Shown here: positions 9,030 through 16,268 of the stretch, piece after piece
How positions within the stretch are numbered: position 1 is the stretch's first letter
How the letters are laid out: each line of letters begins with the position of its first letter
Origin: MGBC163016 sp964462135
GTDB taxonomy: Bacteria > Actinomycetota > Coriobacteriia > Coriobacteriales > Eggerthellaceae
Assembly: GCA_964462135.1 (NCBI GenBank)
Contig: CAYWWK010000020.1
Span: forward strand, 1-40,929
Direction: 5' to 3'
Length of the DNA: 40,929 bases
The notes under the pieces: model-generated
The model's input: the letters and a program-made list of their open reading frames with translations, nothing else
Database searches by the model: none
What the model was told of the DNA's origin: nothing
Position numbers and translations under genes: made by a program

Positions 9030-9253
9030 CGAAGACCGAACTCCTTCATGATCTCATCGTGGGAATAAGTGGTTGGGTCAGCTTTGTATTCGGCGTAGGC
9101 TTCTTCCCAGTCGCGGAGGTCCGTGGCGTCTTCGATCACTTCCAATGCCGCTTCCAGCATGAAGTCAGCCATGGACTGCCCGTTGGCCGCGGCGAATTCG
9201 GAGATGAGCGTCTTCTGTCCTTCTTCCATCCTCATGGTGAACGTCGTACTCAT
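9026..9253 (-). CDS. RelB/DUF6290-like ribbon-helix-helix antitoxin
   Basis: 75 residues. The N-terminus STTFTMRMEEGQKTLISEFAA resembles the beta strand and first helix of a ribbon-helix-helix DNA-binding domain, followed by GQSMADFMLEAALEVIEDA; the acidic C-terminal part (DWEEAYAEYKADPTTYSHDEI) would wrap the toxin. It lies directly upstream of and overlaps the RelE-type toxin gene. A strong AGGAGG lies eight bases before the ATG, and a perfect palindrome at 9283-9295 is the likely autoregulatory operator. Confidence 0.85.
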   Translation of the reverse strand: MSTTFTMRMEEGQKTLISEFAAANGQSMADFMLEAALEVIEDATDLRDWEEAYAEYKADPTTYSHDEIMKEFGLR

Positions 9254-9282
9254 GGCGAAACCTCCTCACTGAGCAGAAAGTA

Positions 9283-9295
9283 GTTACAGTGTAAC
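9283..9295. promoter_or_regulatory. palindromic operator candidate of the relBE-type pair
   Basis: GTTACA-G-TGTAAC is a perfect 6+1+6 palindrome 30 bases upstream of the antitoxin ATG. On the - strand it overlaps a TACACT that could be a -10 element. Ribbon-helix-helix antitoxins repress their own operons from such sites. Confidence 0.55.
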
Positions 9296-9315
9296 ACATA
9301 CAGGGAAAGGTATCC

Positions 9316-9738
9316 TCAAAGGGACACCTCGTCCCATTCTTCTAGGGCGAGATTCGGAACGCGACTGAATTCCCGCACATTACCGGTGATGAGAATGCCC
9401 TCATGGGCAATGACGGTGGCTGCGATCAGCAGATCATTCGGACCGATCTTGGTGCCATGGGTCTCCAGGTAGGTTCGGATCTTGGCATAGGCAACAGAAC
9501 ACGGACGGTCATAGGGAACGCTTGTGAAAGGTGCGAGGAATCGCTCAAGGAGGAGAAGGTTTTTCTGGGGGTGGTCGCTCTTCTGGGCGCCTGTCCTGAG
9601 TTCGCTTTCCACGATTGTGGGAATGGCGAAGAGGGTGGGGGCGCTTTTGCTCATGATGTCGAACGTGTGCGGCAGCTTTCCCCGCATGAGATTGATGCAG
9701 ATGTCTGAATCAAGGAAATACATGGCAATCCTTGTCAC
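9316..9738 (-). CDS. VapC-family PIN-domain ribonuclease toxin
   Basis: 140 residues forming a PIN domain. The acidic active-site residues are visible: D10 in YFLDSDICI, E44 in PTIVESELRTG and D102 in GPNDLLIAA, with N120 in TGNVREFSRVPNL at the fourth position as is common in VapC. VapC toxins cut tRNA or rRNA, and the target cannot be predicted here. The gene starts within the antitoxin's stop codon (ATGA at 9735-9738). Nothing suggests damage. Confidence 0.9.
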   Translation of the reverse strand: MTRIAMYFLDSDICINLMRGKLPHTFDIMSKSAPTLFAIPTIVESELRTGAQKSDHPQKNLLLLERFLAPFTSVPYDRPCSVAYAKIRTYLETHGTKIGPNDLLIAATVIAHEGILITGNVREFSRVPNLALEEWDEVSL

Positions 9739-9977
9739 GCGGAGAAGCTTGGGATGTCGCCATCAAGGGCAATATCCAGTTCTTCTGGTACCTGAAAACT
9801 CTCATCCTGCAAGCATCCATAGACGCCCTCCCAATATCCGGTAGGCCATCCGGATTGCGCTGAGCGTTCGCTTACGAGCTGAGATACGAACTTGGAGACT
9901 GAGACGTCCGCCTTCTGCGCTTCATCGCGAAGCGTGTCCAAGGTGCGTTGCTGCATATAGAGAGATACTTGAGGCAT
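9735..9977 (-). CDS. VapB-like antitoxin
   Basis: 80 residues from the ATG at 9977, chosen over the ATG at 10004 because AGGAAGAGGGA directly precedes it. MPQVSLYMQQRTLDTLRDEA is a likely ribbon-helix-helix strand and helix, SVSKFVSQLVSERS the second helix, and the acidic tail after residue 50 the toxin-binding part. It pairs with the overlapping PIN-domain toxin. An AT-rich dyad lies directly upstream (9997-10017). Confidence 0.82.
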   Translation of the reverse strand: MPQVSLYMQQRTLDTLRDEAQKADVSVSKFVSQLVSERSAQSGWPTGYWEGVYGCLQDESFQVPEELDIALDGDIPSFSA

Positions 9978-9996
9978 TCCCTCTTCCTTTCTATGA

Positions 9997-10017
9997 TATA
10001 ACATATAATATACTATA
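9997..10017. promoter_or_regulatory. AT-rich dyad upstream of vapBC
   Basis: TATAACATAT-A-ATATACTATA is an imperfect inverted repeat (8 of 10 positions pair) about 20 bases before the antitoxin start. It is a plausible combined promoter and operator for the pair. AT-rich sequence alone produces such symmetry fairly easily, so this is tentative. Confidence 0.35.
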
Positions 10018-10064
10018 TTTGCGTCTCTTGGAACCTCTGCGAAGACATGCAGCTTTGCGATGCC

Positions 10065-11357
10065 TTACACAAGCTGTACGAATGCTCTTTGCAGGGCAAC
10101 TGCGCGCTCTTCCGGCATATTTGCTGTCTCTGCGAATTCAAGCCATCGGGCCACGGCGCAAGAGACCTCGTCGATGATACGCTTCGCCTTCGCGGTTTTG
10201 GTGTTCATGGAGCGGGCTGCCTGTAGGCAGTCATTGCAGGTGATGTCTCTGCTCTTTCCATTGATGGTCATCTGGTGGCTGGAGGTCCAAAGACCGCTGG
10301 GGTTGTAGGCATACGTGATGTCATAGGCAGGAGCCAGGCTCCACGCTCCCGTTCGGTCCATCAGGAAGGCGGTGTTCTTCACGTGGTCATCATTGTTGCT
10401 CGCGCAGACATTGAAGACCATCCTTCGGAAGATCTCTTCAGCCTCTGCTTGCCCAAGCCCGATCCGATATGCCACGGTGACCGCTTCCTCGTAGCTATGT
10501 TCGCGAGCGGCATTGAAGTCGAAGTGCGCCATGGCACCTAGGGTTTGCATGTGCAGTTTCTCGTTGGTGCTTTGGACGCGGTCGAATCTGCGGGTCATGA
10601 AGTGGTGTCGGTGCCCCTCTTCGTAGAGCCTGCATTCGGCCATCGCTATGCCCGCGGCTCTTGCCATCAGATGGTAGGCGTATTCGATGAGCGTATAGCC
10701 TTCGTCATCCGCTCCCTCTTTGTCTCTATTTCCTATGACGCCATCGAACTTCAGGAGCCAGTGGTTGAACCCAGGTTTGATTGCTGCTTGACCGGACCGA
10801 ACCTCGTTCGTCTCTTCATTCCATGCGATCACGGCCTTTGCACGTGCTCCCCCTGCAGAAGTGCCAACTTGGATAATCTGCTCTATCCCGTGGTCTTCAG
10901 CGGTATAGCTCAAGGATTCCCGCTGGTTCAATATGCTCGATGCAAGTTCCACGAGTTCAGCAACATGGAGCATATCTGAGTCTTGAGGCTTCGGTCCCAA
11001 GGCAGGAATATATTCAAGGGCACCCATGCCTCGCGTTCCCGTATAACACAAGCGCTCTACCGCGTTGAGACTGTCCCTAGGCCTTCCTTGGGATTCGAGC
11101 CAGCTGTTGATGACTGCATTGCCGAATCTGTCAGGAAGGGAATCTGCAAGCAATCCGGGCAGTCCATGGAACGATTCAAGGGGCAATTGCGGAAACGAAT
11201 AGACCTGTCGGGAGAGCGGCATGACAAGTGGAGAGAGCTGGATGCCGCTCTGTGTGAAGGATGCATCATATTCGAACCGGGCAAACGAGTCTCCGTCGGA
11301 GATGGAGACGGTACCGATAGGGCTTTCCCACAAGTGGACCTCAGCTGTCGTGGTCAC
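10065..11357 (-). CDS. hipA: HipA-family Ser/Thr kinase toxin
   Basis: 430 residues, a full-length HipA with its N-terminal subdomain. HipA kinases phosphorylate an aminoacyl-tRNA synthetase (GltX in E. coli) and induce growth arrest. Visible kinase elements are GTSAGGARAKA at 165-175 (the gate loop, S167 the candidate autophosphorylated residue), the ATP-contacting Lys in WLLKF (K203), NNDDHVKN (D323, N328) and APAYD (D346). The spacing D323-N328-D346 equals that of E. coli HipA D309-N314-D332. It starts four bases inside the end of the antitoxin gene (ATGA at 11354-11357). It appears intact. Confidence 0.94.
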   Translation of the reverse strand: MTTTAEVHLWESPIGTVSISDGDSFARFEYDASFTQSGIQLSPLVMPLSRQVYSFPQLPLESFHGLPGLLADSLPDRFGNAVINSWLESQGRPRDSLNAVERLCYTGTRGMGALEYIPALGPKPQDSDMLHVAELVELASSILNQRESLSYTAEDHGIEQIIQVGTSAGGARAKAVIAWNEETNEVRSGQAAIKPGFNHWLLKFDGVIGNRDKEGADDEGYTLIEYAYHLMARAAGIAMAECRLYEEGHRHHFMTRRFDRVQSTNEKLHMQTLGAMAHFDFNAAREHSYEEAVTVAYRIGLGQAEAEEIFRRMVFNVCASNNDDHVKNTAFLMDRTGAWSLAPAYDITYAYNPSGLWTSSHQMTINGKSRDITCNDCLQAARSMNTKTAKAKRIIDEVSCAVARWLEFAETANMPEERAVALQRAFVQLV

Positions 11358-11695
11358 TGCTCATCACCCCACTTCCATGAGGGGAGGGTTTGTGCGGTCT
11401 TCGTACGCACGCGCTGCCGCTTAGGTCTTTGGGCGGCAAGCTCTGAGGGCCGGACTTCCGGCTGTGGGGCGATCAGTTCGAGGCGTGAGAGCAACCCGAG
11501 CGCACGAAGGATGCTGATCAGGTTTCCGAAGGTGACATCATGCCCGCTCTCAAGATTGGCTATGGTGCGCAATGAAACCCCTGAGCGTTCGGCAAGCTGT
11601 GCTTGAGTAAGGGGGAATGCTATGCGCGCATCTTTGAGGCGTTGACCAACTTCGGCCAAGGCTGCGTCATTCGATGTGATGGTAGTGATTTCCAT
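11354..11695 (-). CDS. hipB: HipB-like XRE-family antitoxin
   Basis: 113 residues from the ATG at 11695, which has GGGAG six bases before it; the ATG at 11707 has no ribosome binding site. A Cro/C1-type helix-turn-helix occupies about residues 15-70 (GQRLKDARIAFPLTQAQLAERSGVS, then TIANLESG). A basic C-terminal tail (PKRQRVRTKT) follows. By analogy with HipB it represses the operon and sequesters the kinase. The AT-rich region 11708-11790 upstream probably holds its promoter and operators, but no site could be fixed. Confidence 0.88.
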   Translation of the reverse strand: MEITTITSNDAALAEVGQRLKDARIAFPLTQAQLAERSGVSLRTIANLESGHDVTFGNLISILRALGLLSRLELIAPQPEVRPSELAAQRPKRQRVRTKTAQTLPSWKWGDEQ

Positions 11696-11877
11696 GAATG
11701 CTCCCATATAATATGCAACATAGTACAGGTAACATAAAAACGTGATATATATTATGCAGCATTTTGCATGTTAAATAAAGCCAGAAATGAAACGATATCA
11801 AGCAGACATCACCTATTGAGCGGTGCTGACATTGGTAGAATGTCCACTGATGACACAGGACCATCCAGGAGTTGAAC

Positions 11878-12942
11878 ATGTCTCTTTCGATAGGAATCGT
11901 AGGGTTGCCGAATGTGGGCAAATCCACGCTGTTCACGGCACTGACCAACAAAGGGGGTCTGGCGGCCAACTACCCCTTCGCCACCATAGAACCGAACGTC
12001 GGCATCGTGCCGGTGCCGGATGCGCGGTTGGACGCGCTGGCGAAGATCGACAACCCTGCCAAGATCGTGCCAGCCACCGTTGAGTTCGTGGACATCGCAG
12101 GCCTGGTGGCAGGGGCCAGCCAGGGGGAGGGGCTGGGCAACCAGTTCTTGGCGAACATCCGTGAGACGGATGCCATCTGCGAAGTGGTGCGCTTCTTCTC
12201 TGACCCTGATGTGGTGCATGTGGCAGGCAAGGTGGATGCGCTCTCGGATGTGGAGACCATCAAGACGGAGCTGATTCTGGCTGATATCGCTACCGTGGAG
12301 AAGGCGCTTCCGCGTCTGGAGAAGGAAGCCAAGCGCGACAAGTCAGCCCAGAGGAAGCTGGATACCGCTCGCAAGGTGTTGGCAGGACTCAACGAGGGTC
12401 ATCGCGCTCGCACGTTGAGTTTGGATGAGGAGGAGCAGGAGGCAATCTATGAGCTGCATCTGCTTACCATGAAGCCCATGCTCTACATCGCCAACGTGGA
12501 TGAGGACCAGCTGGATGCTCCGCTGCCCGAGATAGATGGACTCACGCCCGTTCCCATCTCAGCCAAGGTGGAGGCTGATCTGGCAGAGCTTGACCCTGCT
12601 GAAGCGGCTGAGTACCTGGAAGCCATGGGGCTTTCCGAAAGCGGCTTGGCGCGGCTTGTGCAGGAGGCATACAAGCTCTTAGGCCTGCAATCGTTCTTCA
12701 CCAGTGGAGAAACCGAGAGCCGAGCATGGACGGTGCCCATCGGGGCGAAGGCTCCTCAGGCTGCAGGTGTCATCCATTCTGATTTCGAGCGTGGATTCAT
12801 CAAGGCTGAGACGGCATCCTTCGAGGATTACGTGGCCAATGGCGGCGAGAAGGGTTGTCGTGAGACAGGCAAGCTGCGCCAGGAGGGCAAGGATTACATC
12901 GTGCAGGATGGAGACGTCATGCACTTCAAGTTCAACGTCTAA
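11878..12942 (+). CDS. ychF: redox-regulated ATPase/GTPase YchF
   Basis: 354 residues from the ATG at 11878; AGGAG sits six bases before it, whereas the in-frame TTG at 11872 touches that AGGAG. YchF (Obg family, OLA1 in eukaryotes) is a ribosome-associated P-loop NTPase that prefers ATP. GIVGLPNVGKSTLF is the Walker A motif, DIAGLVAGASQGEGLGNQFL switch II, and NVDE replaces the NKxD specificity motif, as is normal in YchF. The C-terminal TGS domain ends in VQDGDVMHFKFNV. A TAGAAT at 11837 with an upstream TATTGA is a weak promoter candidate. The stop codon is the first part of a large intergenic repeat. Confidence 0.96.
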   Translation: MSLSIGIVGLPNVGKSTLFTALTNKGGLAANYPFATIEPNVGIVPVPDARLDALAKIDNPAKIVPATVEFVDIAGLVAGASQGEGLGNQFLANIRETDAICEVVRFFSDPDVVHVAGKVDALSDVETIKTELILADIATVEKALPRLEKEAKRDKSAQRKLDTARKVLAGLNEGHRARTLSLDEEEQEAIYELHLLTMKPMLYIANVDEDQLDAPLPEIDGLTPVPISAKVEADLAELDPAEAAEYLEAMGLSESGLARLVQEAYKLLGLQSFFTSGETESRAWTVPIGAKAPQAAGVIHSDFERGFIKAETASFEDYVANGGEKGCRETGKLRQEGKDYIVQDGDVMHFKFNV

Positions 12943-13150
12943 TGATTGCGGAAGGGCTTTCTGTTCGGTCGTAGCGGAAGTGTCGTCTGGAATGCCTTGA
13001 AGGCATTCCAGACGTAAGCTTACCCTTGCTGCAGGCCGTATTGCTCCTTGGGCAAGGCAAGCCGCACGTTTCGCGTGACGACTTACGCTATGCCTTTCAT
13101 AGCGCAAGCTTTAGCTTGCGAAGGGGGACGCAGGCTGAAGCCTGCGCTAC
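12941..13150. repeat. intergenic direct repeat, left copy (A)
   Basis: A 210-base element that begins at the ychF stop codon and recurs in the same orientation, with few substitutions, at 25040-25318. Inside it are a perfect 13-bp stem with a 5-base loop (12984-13014), a palindrome CGCAAGCT-TT-AGCTTGCG (13103-13120) and the REP-like palindrome ending GCTAC (13129-13150). Compared with the right copy it lacks 60 bases after position 13089 and 9 bases near 13128. Together the copies bracket the kinase, regulator and adhesin genes. The stretch 13151-13277 that follows is AT-rich and holds the start of the next operon; no clear promoter pair was fixed there. Confidence 0.9.
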
Positions 13151-13277
13151 ACGCTACGGGGTAATTTCACTCAGATGCCATGCAATTGATCATTCAAAAC
13201 GTAAATCATCGTTAACAATTATCTTCATTACAATAGAATCACACACAGACGAAATATCGAAAGTACCACAGGGATAG

Positions 13278-14276
13278 GTGGTGGAAGTGGACTGGAGGAT
13301 TGTCGTGGCTATTGCCACCTGCGGCGTGTTGGCGGCAACGTCAATCTATCTTCAGAAGGGAATAAAAGATGCAACAGCTATGCGAAGGCTTGCCTACGGA
13401 CTCTTTCCTTTGAGCCAGTTGCTTACTGTCGTCATTCTCTTCGGCTGGATCATTATGCTTGATTTGCCTGACTGGATGTTCTTTCTTGCCGCAGGAGTAA
13501 CCATTGCTTGTTGTCCTATCGACATAGTCCTTTTCAAGAAATTGCAACAGGTTCAGGATCGAGAATTCGCTGAAGCACGTGTGAGAATGCTTGCTGAGCA
13601 ACTCGAGATCCAAAAGAGATATAACACTCAGCTACAAGAGGATATGGCTAAGGTCGAGGATATTCGGAGGAATGCCGAACGTGAATTCAAACGAGCTGCT
13701 CAACTCATAGCTCAAGATGATGTTTGCGCTGTGTCTGGTCTTTTTAGAAGTATGCAAGACGCAGTAGGAGATCAACGTTTTCGATATTGCGCGAACTCGA
13801 CGATTGACGTGATCGTCAGCATCAAGCATGCGGATTGCATCTCCGCTGGGATCGATGCCGATTTTGCTTTGGATGTCCCTTACGAGGTGCCGTCTATTTC
13901 CGACGTGGAGCTTTGTGCGGTGTTCTCTAATTTGCTTGACAATGCATTGGAGGCGGCGAAAAGATTCTCCGAAGAGGGTAAGGGAAACAACGCTTTTGTT
14001 GAAATGACATCAACGGTTAAGGGCAATATTCTCGTTGTGGCCACCAAGAACAGCATGTCTAATGCACAGGGATCTGTGCAGATGGCGACGAGAGTGAAGC
14101 GAGAGAAGAGGAGCGCCCAAAAGAAAAGGTTCAAGAGCATTGAGGATCACGGCTGGGGTCTCTCCATCGTTGAGGAGATAGTCGCTAGGCATGGGGGCAC
14201 GTTGGTGACGAATGCCGAAAACGGGGTGTTTCAGGCCTCTGCTCTTTTGGTGCTCGATGAAGCAATGGCAGCGTGA
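13278..14276 (+). CDS. GHKL-type sensor kinase lacking the phospho-accepting His
   Basis: 332 residues. Three hydrophobic segments (about 7-24, 42-61, 65-86) are followed by a coiled coil (about 88-140) and a cytoplasmic HATPase domain of the AgrC/GHKL type. The N box is FSNLLDNALEAAKR (N218, D221, N222) and the G box HGWGLSIVEE (291-300). The place of the phospho-accepting helix aligns as REFKRAAQLI: in the next gene the same place reads HDLRSHVQVV. Here R135 replaces His, so this protein should bind ATP but not phosphorylate itself on the usual residue. Start codon is GTG (13278 or 13281), after a weak GGGAT. The next gene follows 13 bases later. Confidence 0.85.
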   Translation: MVEVDWRIVVAIATCGVLAATSIYLQKGIKDATAMRRLAYGLFPLSQLLTVVILFGWIIMLDLPDWMFFLAAGVTIACCPIDIVLFKKLQQVQDREFAEARVRMLAEQLEIQKRYNTQLQEDMAKVEDIRRNAEREFKRAAQLIAQDDVCAVSGLFRSMQDAVGDQRFRYCANSTIDVIVSIKHADCISAGIDADFALDVPYEVPSISDVELCAVFSNLLDNALEAAKRFSEEGKGNNAFVEMTSTVKGNILVVATKNSMSNAQGSVQMATRVKREKRSAQKKRFKSIEDHGWGLSIVEEIVARHGGTLVTNAENGVFQASALLVLDEAMAA

Positions 14277-14289
14277 TGGAAGCACAAAT

Positions 14290-15192
14290 ATGATTCTTGG
14301 GAATTTCGACTGGACTTACTTTTTTGTGACAGCGCCGAATGGCATGATTTCAAATGTGATCGTAAGCTATGCCTTGTTGCGTCTACTGCATACAAGGCAC
14401 CGTATTGGTTATTGGGTGACAGCACTGCTGTTCACGATAATCATCCTTGTGATCAAGCAATACTTCCCTCCTGAAGCATTTGCCATTTTGGGCGCAGTGG
14501 GGATCATAGTGGTCTACGCATTTTTCCTTGAGGGTTCTTTGGTCGTCCGTATAGTCATGGGGGTACTTTCGCAGGTCTTCCTGCTCTTCGCAGAAGTGCC
14601 TACAGGGATCGTTTGGGTGGCGCTTACGCATTCACCTACCATGAATACAGAGGCAACTCTCTTGAACCTTCCTGCGTTTCTTCTCGCCTCCCTCTTCCAT
14701 ATGATCTTTCTGGCGGTTTTGATGTATTGGTTCTACTGGGTGTTCAATCGGGCCATGTATGCTCAAAGCGAACGAAGCGAACAGAAGGTTTCTGGTCTTC
14801 GGGGAGGCGTCTTCATCCTGTTTCCCTGTGCTCAGTTCTTGCTCATGCTCCTCCTCTTTGTCGTTGCCTTCTTCTTCATTGGAGACGAGATTTCCCCCTT
14901 CGTTAGCCTTATGGCGCTATGCACTATCTATGCCTTGGTTGATGTATTCCTCTTTATTCGCATGCGGGATTACTTGGATCTGCGCTTTTCGAACCTGCGT
15001 GCCACTGTCATAGCACAACAGGTTGATACATATTTGCAGACAGCGGCTTCGATGCAGGACTCTTTGAAAAGTGCGGCAGCGCTCCGCCATGATCTTCGCA
15101 GCCATGTGCAGGTTGTTGAAGGTCTCTGTGAGCGTGGGGAGCATCAAAAGGCACAGGTATACCTCTGTGAAGCCGCCCAGCGAATAGGTTAA
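14290..15192 (+). CDS. polytopic sensor with His box but no ATPase domain
   Basis: 300 residues from the ATG at 14290 (weak GGAAG before it; an ATG at 14257 would overlap the preceding gene). Six or seven hydrophobic segments fill residues 5-220, as in AgrC-like peptide-sensing kinases. Then come a helix and ALRHDLRSHVQVVEGL with the phospho-accepting H267. The protein stops 33 residues later (CEAAQRIG), exactly where the ATP-binding domain should begin. The next 164 bases cannot encode one in any forward frame, so the domain is absent and not merely frameshifted nearby. It may use the ATPase domain of the preceding protein, or be a decaying kinase. Confidence 0.82.
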   Translation: MILGNFDWTYFFVTAPNGMISNVIVSYALLRLLHTRHRIGYWVTALLFTIIILVIKQYFPPEAFAILGAVGIIVVYAFFLEGSLVVRIVMGVLSQVFLLFAEVPTGIVWVALTHSPTMNTEATLLNLPAFLLASLFHMIFLAVLMYWFYWVFNRAMYAQSERSEQKVSGLRGGVFILFPCAQFLLMLLLFVVAFFFIGDEISPFVSLMALCTIYALVDVFLFIRMRDYLDLRFSNLRATVIAQQVDTYLQTAASMQDSLKSAAALRHDLRSHVQVVEGLCERGEHQKAQVYLCEAAQRIG

Positions 15193-15356
15193 GTGAGCAC
15201 GGGGACATCTCACCATAGGTGTCATTCGTCGATTTGAACGCTCGGTCATTACATGAGACACGGGTTTCATTCCAAAGGAGAGACTTTGCATGTCTAAGTC
15301 GTAGATAATCAGATCCAAACGACCATGTACGAACCACGAGGAATGCGGCAGAGACG

Positions 15357-16073
15357 ATGTATCAAGCAGTGATATTGGAAGACGATGCTCAAGCAGCATC
15401 GATCATTGATGATCGAATCGCACACAGCCCCTATGCGTCTGAGATTTCAGTTGCACAGGTGAGCAGTCCGCAAAAGCTGGACGAGCTGATCGTTCGCTCG
15501 GGAAAGCCAGATATTCTCTTCGCCGATATCCAGATGGCTGAAGGAGAGCCGAACGGAATACAGGCGGTGCAACGGTTGATCCCAACGGGAAGCAGAACGC
15601 AGGTGATCTATATCACGGGATATGTTGAGTACTGCACTTCTGTTTATGAGACCCAGCATATCTACTTTCTTCTCAAACCCGTGAAGCAGAAAACATTCAA
15701 TAAGGCACTCAAACGAGCAATAGAGAATCTGCGTACGTGCCAGGAAAGGATTCTCCCTATCTCGTTTCGCAATCAGACCTCGTTCGTGCCACTTGATGAC
15801 ATCCTCTTCATAGAAAGCAAATTGCGTAAAGTGGTAGTTCATACTGCTGATGAATCGTTTGAGACCTATGCTACGCTTGCAGAGATGTCGGATGCACTTC
15901 CAGCTTCTTTTGCGCGTTGTCACAAGAGTTTTCTTGTGAATATGGATGCGATATGCAAGCTTGATACGGATGGGTTCATGATGGTGTCAGGTGAATACGT
16001 TCCCATCGGGCAGCGATACAAAAGCCAGATGAAGGAAAGCATCGCCATGTATTATGGGATCTCAGTAGGGTGA
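15357..16073 (+). CDS. LytTR-family response regulator
   Basis: 238 residues. The receiver domain (1-120) has E8-D9-D10 for metal binding, D57 (LFADIQM) as phospho-acceptor, T87 (YITGY) and K107 (LLKPV). The output domain from about 140 is a LytTR DNA-binding domain (FVPLDDILFIESKLRKVVVHT, then FARCHKSFLVNMDAI). This AgrA/ComE type is the normal partner of GHKL kinases, so it should receive phosphate from the two-protein sensor upstream. Its stop overlaps the GTG of the next small frame (GTGA at 16070-16073). Likely targets are its own operon and the two surface-protein genes, although no convincing LytTR site pair was found. Confidence 0.92.
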   Translation: MYQAVILEDDAQAASIIDDRIAHSPYASEISVAQVSSPQKLDELIVRSGKPDILFADIQMAEGEPNGIQAVQRLIPTGSRTQVIYITGYVEYCTSVYETQHIYFLLKPVKQKTFNKALKRAIENLRTCQERILPISFRNQTSFVPLDDILFIESKLRKVVVHTADESFETYATLAEMSDALPASFARCHKSFLVNMDAICKLDTDGFMMVSGEYVPIGQRYKSQMKESIAMYYGISVG

Positions 16074-16255
16074 GGTTTCAAAGATTCGATTTTCCTGCAA
16101 AGTGGCGAATGGCTAAGAACGTCTATCCTTCGTTTACTACCTTCGGCGATATCTTCCGAGGTTTTCATTACCTCCTGCGCGGTGTTTATGGCGAAAGCGC
16201 CTTCGCTGGCCTCTCGATATTGCAGAATCCCATTCAGGCGTTGAAGAAGATGTGA
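16070..16255 (+). CDS. possible 61-residue protein coupled to the response regulator
   Basis: A short frame starts with GTG inside the regulator's stop codon (GTGA) and ends five bases before the next ATG, so it fills the whole gap of the operon. The product is basic and aromatic-rich (MRFQRFDFPAKWRMAK at the start, NPIQALKKM at the end) with no Cys and no clear signal peptide or membrane segment. The layout suggests translational coupling. No family is recognised. A peptide signal for the sensor is conceivable by analogy with agr systems, but no AgrB-like processing enzyme is present. It could also be untranslated leader of the surface-protein gene. Confidence 0.45.
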   Translation: MRFQRFDFPAKWRMAKNVYPSFTTFGDIFRGFHYLLRGVYGESAFAGLSILQNPIQALKKM

Positions 16256-16268
16256 GGAGATGAGACGC

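Noticed and set aside
13198..13216. Possible LytTR-binding pair (AACGTAAAT and ATCGTTAAC) upstream of the kinase genes
   Set aside because: The two half-sites are only 10 bases apart centre to centre, whereas LytTR pairs are about 21-22 apart; matches to the consensus are partial.
13026..13277. Open frame in the left repeat that resembles one at 25125-25472 in the right repeat
   Set aside because: The similarity follows from the nucleotide repeat itself. Between the copies several changes alter residues (L/P, V/A, H/R), palindromes account for the sequence, and no ribosome binding site is seen. Both length differences being multiples of three is noted but not enough to call a gene.
14917..15399. 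Long - strand open frame across the end of the second kinase half
   Set aside because: Translated text shows no known domain and it is antisense to a membrane protein gene with a clear His box; treated as a shadow frame.
16070..16255. Naming the 61-residue frame an AgrD-like autoinducing peptide
   Set aside because: No Cys or Ser-thiolactone motif, no amphipathic leader and no AgrB gene nearby; only a possible small protein is claimed.
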